A stretch of 23,506 nt of DNA from Parvibaculum sp049651025 (GTDB taxonomy: Bacteria > Pseudomonadota > Alphaproteobacteria > Parvibaculales > Parvibaculaceae): contig NZ_JBASBH010000054.1 of the NCBI RefSeq assembly GCF_049651025.1, positions 1 through 23,506 of the forward strand. Reading direction: 5' to 3'. Shown piece by piece: positions 13,194-21,494 of this stretch (its first letter is position 1; each line of letters starts with the position of its first letter). A program made the translations under genes and the position numbers. Under the pieces are notes generated by a model. The model did no database searches, was not told the origin of the DNA, and was given only the letters and a program-made list of their open reading frames with translations.

Positions 13194-15569
13194 TTACCGG
13201 CGCAGCGAGCCGCCATACATCCAGCCCGCCGGATCGCCGAACAGCGATGTGTCTGGATTGCCGAAGACCGACGAACCGGGGTTGATGACGCCGGCTGCAA
13301 TGTTGGACGAAGAACTGTTCGCCCCAGCCCCGACCCCCGTTGTGCCGAGGTTCTTGAAGGTAATCTGGACGAGGAAAGTGTTGGTCTTCTGGATGTCCTG
13401 ATAATTGATGTTCGACTGATACATGCCGATGGCAAGGCCGAAACAATCATCTTGATAGCCGACACCGATCTGATTGGAGACTGTGAACCTATTCGTCAGA
13501 TCGCGCGTCGTGCTGCCGAACACGCGCCAATATTCGCTGAGCTTGAGAACCGAGCCGAGATTCACTTGTTCGCGCGACCCGGGGGCCGTCAGCAGCGACG
13601 GATCTTGCGCAAAATAGGCATAGCCGAGCTGCGTGGACAAAGGCCCGGTCTTCGCGATCACATCGAATTCATTGCGGCTGAACTTGAAATTCTTTTGATC
13701 GATGCGGAAGCGGTGAACCACGAACAAATTGTTGTTCGGTGCGACCTGTATGGCGCCGACATAGTCCGAACGCTGGTCGCGCAAGCCGGTTGCTGCTGAA
13801 AAGCTGTCATCTTCTTTCAGGCGATAGCTTTGACCGAGCAGAACGCTCGCCTGTGCGCCATCGGCACCATAGATCGAATAGCGAACACCGACGCTGGCGC
13901 GCGCGCCCGTTTCCCAACGATCGAGACCGGGGAAACGATTTTCGGAAAAGAGGTTGGTATCGTCAAATTCCATGCTGATCGAATCCTGATTGGGGATGCG
14001 ATCATTGTTGCCGATAGAGGGCGCATAAATGACCTGGCCGATCGGCTCGATAACCTGCCTGAATGAACCGGCGGAGTTGACGAACGGGTAGCTGACTTCG
14101 ACGCCGGCTGTCGGCAGGGCGCGCGTGATCGTTTCTGCGCCGTAGGTTGTACCCGGCATATTACTGTTTGGCGCTTTATCCGTCATGTAGACGTCGCCGC
14201 GCAGGCTGGCAAAGAAGCGATAGACCTGGCCGCCGCGCGATGTGAAGGGCTTTTCCCAGTCCAGCGTGCCTGAAAGACGTCGGGAATCGAGCCCCGCTGG
14301 CGTGCCGAGGAGCATGGCATTGCCGTTGAACGTCAGGCGGCCATCGCCGAGAAGATCGCCGAAGTCATGCTTGAAATCGACGATTGGTGCGACCCAGGGC
14401 GTGTTATCACGGTTGGTCGTCTGCAGAAGGTTGCGGAAGTAATAGGCATTGGCCGTCAGGCTGTTGCGACCGTCAAAATTGTTCAGATAGATGTTGTTGG
14501 TCAGGTCGGTAGTGTCCGACAAGCCATAGCGGCGCAGATAGGTATTGTCCGAAACGAGCTGCGCCTGAAAGCCCCAATCCCATTCGGGGTTGAGCTTGAA
14601 TGCGCCGTCGCCGAACAGGCTGCCGCGGAAGCTGGCCTCACCCGGCGTTCCGAGTGTTTTCGTTCTGGGCCAGGTGCCCGTTCCATAGAACTGGTACTGA
14701 CCCTGTTCAATGCGGTGCCGGAATTCGCCCTGATAGACGATGCCTTCCTGCGTCGTGAAGCGCGGCGCGATTGTCGCGTCCATATTGGGTTTGATGACCC
14801 AATAATAAGGCACCGTTACTTCCTGGCCGAGGTCCGTCGAGCTTGCAATCTCGGGCACCAGAAAGCCGGACTGCCGCTTCACTGTCGGATCGGGATGCGA
14901 GAAGAAAGGCAGATAGGCGACCGGAACGCCGAATATTTCCATGAAGGCATCTTCATAGATGATCCGTTTCGTCTCCGAATTATGGATGACGCGGAACGCC
15001 TTGATCTGCCAGAGCGGCGTGTCCTGGCCTTCTTTCTTGCATATTTTGCAAGGACTGTAGACGCCGCGATGCATTGTCGTGACGGTGCCGTTTGTACGTA
15101 CTGCGTCATGGCCCGCGAGCCGCGATTTATCGGTCATCAGCACGGACAGCGTTTGAACGACACCATCCTTCATCTTGTTGCGCAAGACGACGTGATCGGC
15201 AAAGGCGACTTCGCCCGAGGTCTCGAGCAGCGATACATTACCGTCTGCGGTCACCACATCGGTCTTCTGATCGTAAGTGACCTTGTCGGCCATCAGAATG
15301 CGACCGTCATAGGCGATCTCGACATGTCCCGTCGCTGTCACGATCTGGCTGTCGCGATCATAGACGAGGTCGTCCGCCTGCATGAGGACTTCGCCGGATT
15401 CCGGATAGGTCTTCGACTTGTCATGTGTGCCGGGCGCGACGACACGCACAGGGGAGGTGGCGGCGATGGGGGCGGTCTGCGCGGCGGCTTGCGCCGGCGA
15501 GCCCGTGGCGAGGAGAACATGTGCGATAGCCGTCGCGGCAAGCGCTATCACGCGGCGGCCTGAGCCCAT
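13194..15569 (-). CDS. lptD: LPS-assembly outer-membrane protein LptD
   Basis: LptD is the beta-barrel of the outer-membrane LPS translocon. Together with the lipoprotein LptE, it inserts LPS into the outer leaflet. The 791-aa protein has a signal peptide (about 1-28, ending SPAQA). An OstA/LptA-like beta-jellyroll follows (about 55-170: LMQADDLVYDRDSQIVTATGHVEI and so on), then a barrel of about 600 residues. It has three cysteines only: Cys174 and Cys177 in SPCKICKK, and Cys709 in YQDDCFG. The chain continues about 50 residues past the last likely strand as a Gly/Ser/Asn-rich tail. The ATG at 15569 has AGAAGG 8 nt upstream. An in-frame TTG at 15587 would give 797 aa and cannot be excluded. 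The gene lies between lptG and surA. Confidence 0.93.
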   Translation of the reverse strand: MGSGRRVIALAATAIAHVLLATGSPAQAAAQTAPIAATSPVRVVAPGTHDKSKTYPESGEVLMQADDLVYDRDSQIVTATGHVEIAYDGRILMADKVTYDQKTDVVTADGNVSLLETSGEVAFADHVVLRNKMKDGVVQTLSVLMTDKSRLAGHDAVRTNGTVTTMHRGVYSPCKICKKEGQDTPLWQIKAFRVIHNSETKRIIYEDAFMEIFGVPVAYLPFFSHPDPTVKRQSGFLVPEIASSTDLGQEVTVPYYWVIKPNMDATIAPRFTTQEGIVYQGEFRHRIEQGQYQFYGTGTWPRTKTLGTPGEASFRGSLFGDGAFKLNPEWDWGFQAQLVSDNTYLRRYGLSDTTDLTNNIYLNNFDGRNSLTANAYYFRNLLQTTNRDNTPWVAPIVDFKHDFGDLLGDGRLTFNGNAMLLGTPAGLDSRRLSGTLDWEKPFTSRGGQVYRFFASLRGDVYMTDKAPNSNMPGTTYGAETITRALPTAGVEVSYPFVNSAGSFRQVIEPIGQVIYAPSIGNNDRIPNQDSISMEFDDTNLFSENRFPGLDRWETGARASVGVRYSIYGADGAQASVLLGQSYRLKEDDSFSAATGLRDQRSDYVGAIQVAPNNNLFVVHRFRIDQKNFKFSRNEFDVIAKTGPLSTQLGYAYFAQDPSLLTAPGSREQVNLGSVLKLSEYWRVFGSTTRDLTNRFTVSNQIGVGYQDDCFGLAIGMYQSNINYQDIQKTNTFLVQITFKNLGTTGVGAGANSSSSNIAAGVINPGSSVFGNPDTSLFGDPAGWMYGGSLRR

Positions 15570-15610
15570 CCTCGATGCCTTCTTCAAAATATATCCCGCC
15601 TTTTCGTCTT

Positions 15611-15629
15611 ATTCGCGTATGCCGCGAAT
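15611..15629 (-). promoter_or_regulatory. 19-bp perfect palindrome between lptG and lptD
   Basis: ATTCGCG and CGCGAAT are exact reverse complements around five bases, in the 85-bp gap between the lptG stop and the lptD start. The palindrome lies about 42-60 bp upstream of the lptD ATG. It could be an operator or an mRNA hairpin that adjusts lptD expression relative to lptFG. No T-run follows it and I see no convincing promoter hexamers beside it. Confidence 0.35.
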
Positions 15630-15654
15630 CCACCCGCCTGCCTTGTGACGACTT

Positions 15655-16758
15655 CTAACCATCTTCAAGGTGGAACAGAACCGCAAGTCCCAAAAGCATT
15701 GCCACAATAGCTGGCGACCAGGCGGCAAGGAAGGGCGGCAGCACGCCGGACAAGCCCAGCGCCAATGACAAGTCGCTGAGGAAATAGAGCAAAAACCCCG
15801 CAAAAACGCCGCCAAGGACCAGTTGGACCAGTCCGCCCAAGCGCGAGGTGCGAAGCGAGAAGACGGCGCCAACCAGCACCATGGTGCAAAGCAGGAGCGG
15901 CGTTGCCAGCAGATCGTAGAAATGGAGCCTGTAGCGCTTGGCCGAAAATCCCGCCGCTTCCGCCATATCGATGAAGCGCGGCAGGTCCCAGAAGGAAATC
16001 GTATCCGGGTCCGCGAAGCTTTCCTGCACCTTGGTCAGCGTGAGCGTCGTCGGCTGACGATACTCGTCATAGCGCCGAGGTTGGTCGTTGAGGCGGCTGA
16101 TCCAGACTTCGCGCAAATCCCAATAGCCGTCTTCCAGCGACGCTGTGCGCGCATCGATGCGCCCGGAGAAGGTGTCGCTCGTGTCGTAAAGGAAGATGGT
16201 CACGTCTTCGAGTTTCAAGCCGAGTTCGCTGACCCTGAGCGCGTGAACCACGGATTGCCCGTCGGTATCGGCTTGCCGCAACCACAACCCATTTGAAGAT
16301 ACGGCAAGCAGGCTCGTCTGCCCGCGCAGATATTTCGCTTCAAGTTGCCCATATTGCGCCGACATGGCCGAGGCCACCGGATTGTAGACGGCGACCATGA
16401 CCGTCCCGACGATGAAGGTGACGGCAAGCGCCGGCAGCATGAACTGCCAGACCGAAACCCCGGCAGCGCGCGCAACGACGAGTTCATGATTGCGCGTGAA
16501 GCGAAGGAACGCCGCCATGCCGCCGAACAAGACGGCAAAGGGAAGCGTGTCGCTGCCGACAGTCGGCAGATTGAGAAGGGCCATCGAGGCGAGAACGCCG
16601 AACGACATGTTTCCCTGACCGGATGCCCGGCGCATCAACTCCACGAGGTCGATCATGTAGATGAGGCAAAGGAAAATGCTGAAGGTGACGAGCACCGTCA
16701 TGAAGAACTGGCGCCCGAGATAGCGCGAAAGCGTCCATGAGAGATTGACTGTGTTCAT
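15655..16758 (-). CDS. lptG: LPS export permease LptG
   Basis: LptG is one of the two transmembrane subunits of the LptB2FG ABC transporter, which extracts LPS from the inner membrane. The 367-aa protein has an N-terminal amphipathic start (SRYLGRQFFMTV), then three membrane helices within about residues 18-125. A large periplasmic beta-jellyroll domain follows (about 130-265), then three C-terminal helices (about 270-365). LATPLLLCTMVLVGAVFSLRTSR, with its PLL segment, is typical of the family. The ATG overlaps the lptF stop as ATGA (4 bp), so the two subunits are probably translated together. In-frame sequence upstream to 16863 is antisense to nothing but lies inside lptF, so I excluded it. 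Confidence 0.94.
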   Translation of the reverse strand: MNTVNLSWTLSRYLGRQFFMTVLVTFSIFLCLIYMIDLVELMRRASGQGNMSFGVLASMALLNLPTVGSDTLPFAVLFGGMAAFLRFTRNHELVVARAAGVSVWQFMLPALAVTFIVGTVMVAVYNPVASAMSAQYGQLEAKYLRGQTSLLAVSSNGLWLRQADTDGQSVVHALRVSELGLKLEDVTIFLYDTSDTFSGRIDARTASLEDGYWDLREVWISRLNDQPRRYDEYRQPTTLTLTKVQESFADPDTISFWDLPRFIDMAEAAGFSAKRYRLHFYDLLATPLLLCTMVLVGAVFSLRTSRLGGLVQLVLGGVFAGFLLYFLSDLSLALGLSGVLPPFLAAWSPAIVAMLLGLAVLFHLEDG

Positions 16759-17921
16759 CCCCGGGCCCTGCGGATAGTCGGTTTGATGCCCAGCCAGGAC
16801 GCAACCTGCCGCCGCATGCGCTCGAACGTCATCCCTGAAACAAGAGCCGCGCAGACGCCGCAAATACTGAGAGGCAACAGATAGATGAGCGGGATCGCAG
16901 CCGGTTGTGTCGCCGCAAAGTTGATGAGGCCAAAGCCGATGACGCGAGCGATGACGGCTGCGGCCGCGCCAAGCGCGATGCGCATTGTGTAGCCGCGCCG
17001 GTTGAACGGTGCGGGCAACAGGCTGGCCAATGCGATCATCACGAACATGATCGGATAGAGCGCCGCCACGAGGCGATCATGGCCTTCTGCTCTGAGGCGG
17101 TGCTTGAACTGCTGACCGTAAAAATCATTACTCGCCGGATTGAACAATTCGCCGAGATAGCGCTCGCGAGCCTCATATTCCGTCACCTGATGTGCGGCAC
17201 TGTATTGCGACAGGTCGTAGGTGTATTTGTCGAAATAGAGGAGCGAGACCGGGCTTTGGTTCTTCTGCGTCGTGCGCGAAACGCGTTCGATATTGCCATT
17301 ATACATGACGAGGCGCGCGCCTTCAGGCGCGCGGACGAGTTCGCCGGTCTCCGCCATATAGGTCACGGGCTGCCCCGGGACGCGCTCATCATGAACGAGG
17401 ATACCGCGAATGCCGCCTTCCGGCGTTCTGGAGCGGACATAGACGGTGAGGCCGGAGACAGGATTCGTGAACGCGCCTTCGCGGACCAACGATGTTGCGA
17501 TGTCGCCGCGGATCTCGAAAAGCTTGGAGCGCAACTCGCGCATGCCTGCGGGCATCAAATAGACGTTGAGCACGATAACGACGATGACCGTGAGGGCGGT
17601 GAGCAGCATCACCGGAAATGCGATGGCCCATCGGCTGATGCCGGCCGAGAACATGACGATCAGTTCGCTATCCGAGATGAGCTTGTTGAGCGCATAGAGC
17701 AGGGCGCAAAACAGCGCGATCGGCAACACGGTGTTGACGGCGCTTGGCAGCGCCAAAAGGCTCATCTCGAAGAAGGTTCCGAGCGTCTGCCCTTGCGTGA
17801 TGAGCACGTCGAGCATCTTCAGCGCCTGGGTCAGCCAGATGATGCCGGTCAATACGCCCGTCGCCATCAGAAACGGCCCGGCAGCTTGTCTAAAGATGTA
17901 GCGCGTCAGGACAATGAACAT
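16755..17921 (-). CDS. lptF: LPS export permease LptF
   Basis: LptF pairs with LptG in the LptB2FG transporter. The 388-aa protein begins MFIVLTRYIFRQAAGPFLMATGVLTGIIWLTQAL, with three membrane helices in residues about 14-120. TVLPIALFCALLYALNKLISDSELIVMFSAGIS, the conserved cytoplasmic coupling region, is included. A periplasmic jellyroll domain spans about 125-270 (TSLVREGAFTNPVSGLTVYVRSR and so on), and three helices follow from about residue 285. The LLPAPFNRRG stretch between C-terminal helices is typical. It is first of the lptF-lptG-lptD run and is divergent from pepA across a 237-bp gap. The ribosome binding site is weak (GGACCGG next to the ATG). I could not identify a convincing promoter for it in the gap. 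Confidence 0.94.
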   Translation of the reverse strand: MFIVLTRYIFRQAAGPFLMATGVLTGIIWLTQALKMLDVLITQGQTLGTFFEMSLLALPSAVNTVLPIALFCALLYALNKLISDSELIVMFSAGISRWAIAFPVMLLTALTVIVVIVLNVYLMPAGMRELRSKLFEIRGDIATSLVREGAFTNPVSGLTVYVRSRTPEGGIRGILVHDERVPGQPVTYMAETGELVRAPEGARLVMYNGNIERVSRTTQKNQSPVSLLYFDKYTYDLSQYSAAHQVTEYEARERYLGELFNPASNDFYGQQFKHRLRAEGHDRLVAALYPIMFVMIALASLLPAPFNRRGYTMRIALGAAAAVIARVIGFGLINFAATQPAAIPLIYLLPLSICGVCAALVSGMTFERMRRQVASWLGIKPTIRRARG

Positions 17922-18158
17922 CCGGTCCGGCTTTCAGGGGTTCGGGGCAGGGCGAAGAGGCGCTGGCGCCCCGGTTTTCGGATCGAGATGGCTTTTCCTT
18001 TCAGGCGTTTCCGATAGGATAAGCCCTCCAGGTCGAGAATATGAATGGTTATCCCATTTTGACGAGCCGGAAAAGCCGGACGCCTTATCGGGCCCGAGCG
18101 GCCTGTGCCGATTCGTTTCCCGTTCAGGCATCTGAGAGAAGCACGAGAAGGGCCACTT

Positions 18159-19646
<1,488 letters not shown>

Positions 19647-19666
19647 GCAGCGCTGAAATCGCAATA

Positions 19667-19769
19667 TCCTTCGATACGTGGCTTCGCCGCTCCTCGGGAT
19701 GAGGATTAGATATAAGACCCTCACCCTGAGGAGGGTGCGCAAGCGCCCGTCTCGAGGGGCGAGGCCACC
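19667..19769. repeat. Inverted pair of palindromic intergenic repeats
   Basis: The left unit (19667-19704) reads TCCTTCGATACG, then a short variable hairpin core, then TCCTCGGGATGAGG. The right unit (19719-19769) read on the minus strand has CCCTCGAGACG, a GC core, and TCCTCAGGGTGAGG, so the two are the same element in opposite orientation. The right unit holds GGGTGC-GCAA-GCGCCC, a stem with a GNRA-type loop. This form is a common dispersed repeat family in alphaproteobacterial intergenic regions, by my recollection. It fills most of the 143-bp gap between pepA and holC and could form a large cruciform or transcript-end structure. Confidence 0.7.
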
Positions 19770-19789
19770 GGAAGGACGAAGCCAGTGCT

Positions 19790-20239
19790 ATGACCGAGGT
19801 TCTGTTTTACCATCTTCAGAACGCCCCGCTCGAGCAGGTGCTGCCGCAATTGCTCGAGCGCTCGCTCGCCCGCGATTGGCGTGTCGTCGTCAAGGTCGGT
19901 GATGCCGAGCGTATGGAAGCGCTCGTCAATTCGCTCTGGACCTATCGCGACGACAGCTTTCTCCCCCATGGCACGCGGGATGACGGCCCCGCCGAAGCCC
20001 ACCCAATATTTCTGACGGTGGTGGACGAAAACCCCAATGCCGCGCAGGTCGTCTTCCTCGTTGACGGTGCCGAGCCGGGCGACCTCGCTGGTTATGAACG
20101 CTGTGTGCTGATGTTTGACGGCCGCAACGAGCAGGCGCTCGGGCGCGCGCGCGAACATTGGAAGGCGCTGAAAGGCGCCGGGCACGATGCCACCTATTGG
20201 CAGCAAAGCGACGAGGGACGCTGGGAAAAGAAGGCGTAA
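19790..20239 (+). CDS. holC: DNA polymerase III subunit chi
   Basis: Chi is the clamp-loader accessory subunit that links the DNA polymerase III holoenzyme to single-stranded DNA-binding protein. The 149-aa protein (E. coli, 147 aa) starts with TEVLFYHLQNAPLEQVLPQLLERSL. It contains RVVVKVGDAERMEALVNSLWTYRDDSFLPHGT, the characteristic chi core, at about 31-62, then HPIFLTVVDENPNAAQVVFLVDGAEP and a C-terminal helix with AREHWKALKGAGHDATYWQQSDEG. It follows pepA as in most alphaproteobacteria. Its ribosome binding site is poor (GGAAGGA lies about 13 nt or more from the ATG), and a repeat pair stands directly upstream. Confidence 0.92.
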   Translation: MTEVLFYHLQNAPLEQVLPQLLERSLARDWRVVVKVGDAERMEALVNSLWTYRDDSFLPHGTRDDGPAEAHPIFLTVVDENPNAAQVVFLVDGAEPGDLAGYERCVLMFDGRNEQALGRAREHWKALKGAGHDATYWQQSDEGRWEKKA

Positions 20240-20269
20240 ATCCCCTCTGAACGCAAATCACAGAGTCGG

Positions 20270-20275
20270 TATAAG
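20270..20275 (+). promoter_or_regulatory. Possible -10 element for the metallo-hydrolase gene
   Basis: TATAAG lies 74 bp upstream of the start codon at 20349. The best -35 at 17-bp spacing is CTGAAC (20247-20252), a poor match. A perfect 6-bp inverted repeat, GGCGCG (20301-20306) and CGCGCC (20314-20319), lies in the predicted leader between this element and the ribosome binding site AAGGGA (20335-20340). Confidence 0.3.
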
Positions 20276-20348
20276 ATTTCGTTGATTGAGTTTCGGCTGG
20301 GGCGCGTTCATATCGCGCCATCATCGGATCAAACAAGGGAATGAGCTT

Positions 20349-21269
20349 ATGGCGACCTGGAAACGCATCACACTGATTGTGCTGGCGGCAATCGTCATCA
20401 TTGGTGGCGGCGCTTACTATTGGCTCATCGTCGAAAGTCATGTGCCTTCGGACGCTGCTTTCTCCATCGACATGAACGAGGTTCGCCGACTGGCGGACGA
20501 AAAGCCCGGCGACAAGACGCTGGCTATCCACGTCGAGAGGGTTGCGGCTTTCAGCTTCCCGGCCACGGCCATCGTCGCGGGCGACGGATGGTCGATGCGT
20601 GACGTTCCGGTCTTTTCTTATGAGCTTGTTTTTCCCGATGGCTCGACTGCTATCATCGACACGGCACTCGACGACAAGCTGGGCGGAAGCGATCTCGCTT
20701 CATTCGACAAAGAAGCATATGCGCGCATGGAACATGCGCTCGGCAAGGCCAAACTCATCGTCGTTACGCATGAGCATATGGACCATATCGGGGGCCTTAC
20801 CGAATATCCCGATGTTGCGAAAATTCTTCCGTCAACGGAGCTGACGCAGGAGCAGGTCGATCACCCCGAACGCTCGCTGCCGGCGGCCCTCGCCAAGGGC
20901 ATGCTCGATGGCTACAAGCCGCTCGCCTACGACAAATATGTCGCCGTAGCGCCGGGCATTGTGCTCATTAAATCGCCGGGCCATTCGCCGGGCAGCCAGA
21001 TGGTCTATGTGAAGAAGGTCGATGGCTCCGAGGTCCTCTTCATCGGCGACGTGGCATGGCAGTTCCGCAACATCGAAACCCAGCGCGAACGCGCCCGCCT
21101 CGTGACGCAATTCATGCTGAAGGAAGACCGCCACGCCGTTTTCGGCCAGTTGAAGGAACTCGCGCGCCTGCACGAAGCCGAGCCGAAGCTTGCCATCGTA
21201 CCGGGCCATGACGGCAAGGTCGTCGATGCGCTGGTCGAAAGCCACGTATTGCTGAAAGGCTTCGAGTGA
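20349..21269 (+). CDS. Membrane-anchored metallo-beta-lactamase-fold hydrolase
   Basis: The 306-aa protein has an N-terminal membrane helix (about residues 7-28), with a basic cytoplasmic start MATWKR. The rest is therefore likely periplasmic, held as a signal anchor. The hydrolase domain has the full metal set: His141, His143, Asp145 and His146 in THEHMDHIGG, then His212 in SPGHSPGSQM, Asp234 in FIGDVAW and His287 in VPGHDGKVV. These ligands suggest a working two-metal enzyme. Substrate is unknown: lactonase, beta-lactamase-like and other esterase activities all use this layout, and no diagnostic residue decides between them. I chose the ATG with AAGGGA 8 nt upstream; an in-frame start at 20286 would put a polar segment before the helix. 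It appears to be a single-gene unit, followed by repeats and a convergent gene. Confidence 0.83.
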   Translation: MATWKRITLIVLAAIVIIGGGAYYWLIVESHVPSDAAFSIDMNEVRRLADEKPGDKTLAIHVERVAAFSFPATAIVAGDGWSMRDVPVFSYELVFPDGSTAIIDTALDDKLGGSDLASFDKEAYARMEHALGKAKLIVVTHEHMDHIGGLTEYPDVAKILPSTELTQEQVDHPERSLPAALAKGMLDGYKPLAYDKYVAVAPGIVLIKSPGHSPGSQMVYVKKVDGSEVLFIGDVAWQFRNIETQRERARLVTQFMLKEDRHAVFGQLKELARLHEAEPKLAIVPGHDGKVVDALVESHVLLKGFE

Positions 21270-21281
21270 CTGCCACTCACT

Positions 21282-21486
21282 GTCGCCCTGGGTTCGATCC
21301 GGGGTCCATCTTCACGGCGATGCAGTACGGCAGATGGATGCCGGATCAAGTCCGGCATGACGATGAGGGAAAGCTGTCCCGTCTCTCATTGCCCTGCCCA
21401 CACCCGTCACCCCGGGCTTGACCCGGGGTCCATCTTCACGACGGTGCCGTACGGTAGATGGATGCTGGATCAAGTCCGGCATGACG
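21282..21486. repeat. Two 81-bp direct repeats between convergent genes
   Basis: The units are 21282-21362 and 21406-21486, identical in length and differing at about 10 of 81 positions by my manual alignment. Each runs from GTC(A/G)CCC, through GGGGTCCATCTTCACG and GATGGATGC, to CCGGATCAAG or TGGATCAAG and TCCGGCATGACG. The ends of each unit are partly complementary (for example CCCGGG...CCGG and CCATC...GATGG), so each can fold. It resembles a dispersed repeat common in alphaproteobacterial intergenic DNA. The units fill the 225-bp gap between two convergent stop codons, where a bidirectional terminator would be useful. Confidence 0.75.
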
Positions 21487-21494
21487 GGGCAAGT

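Noticed and set aside
14367..15563. 398-codon plus-strand open frame across lptD
   Set aside because: It is antisense to the conserved N-terminal half of lptD, lacks a good ribosome binding site and shows no domain. Several similar long antisense frames occur across surA (12228-13034), lptF (16905-18017), pdxA (10994-11824) and the adh gene (8924-9781).
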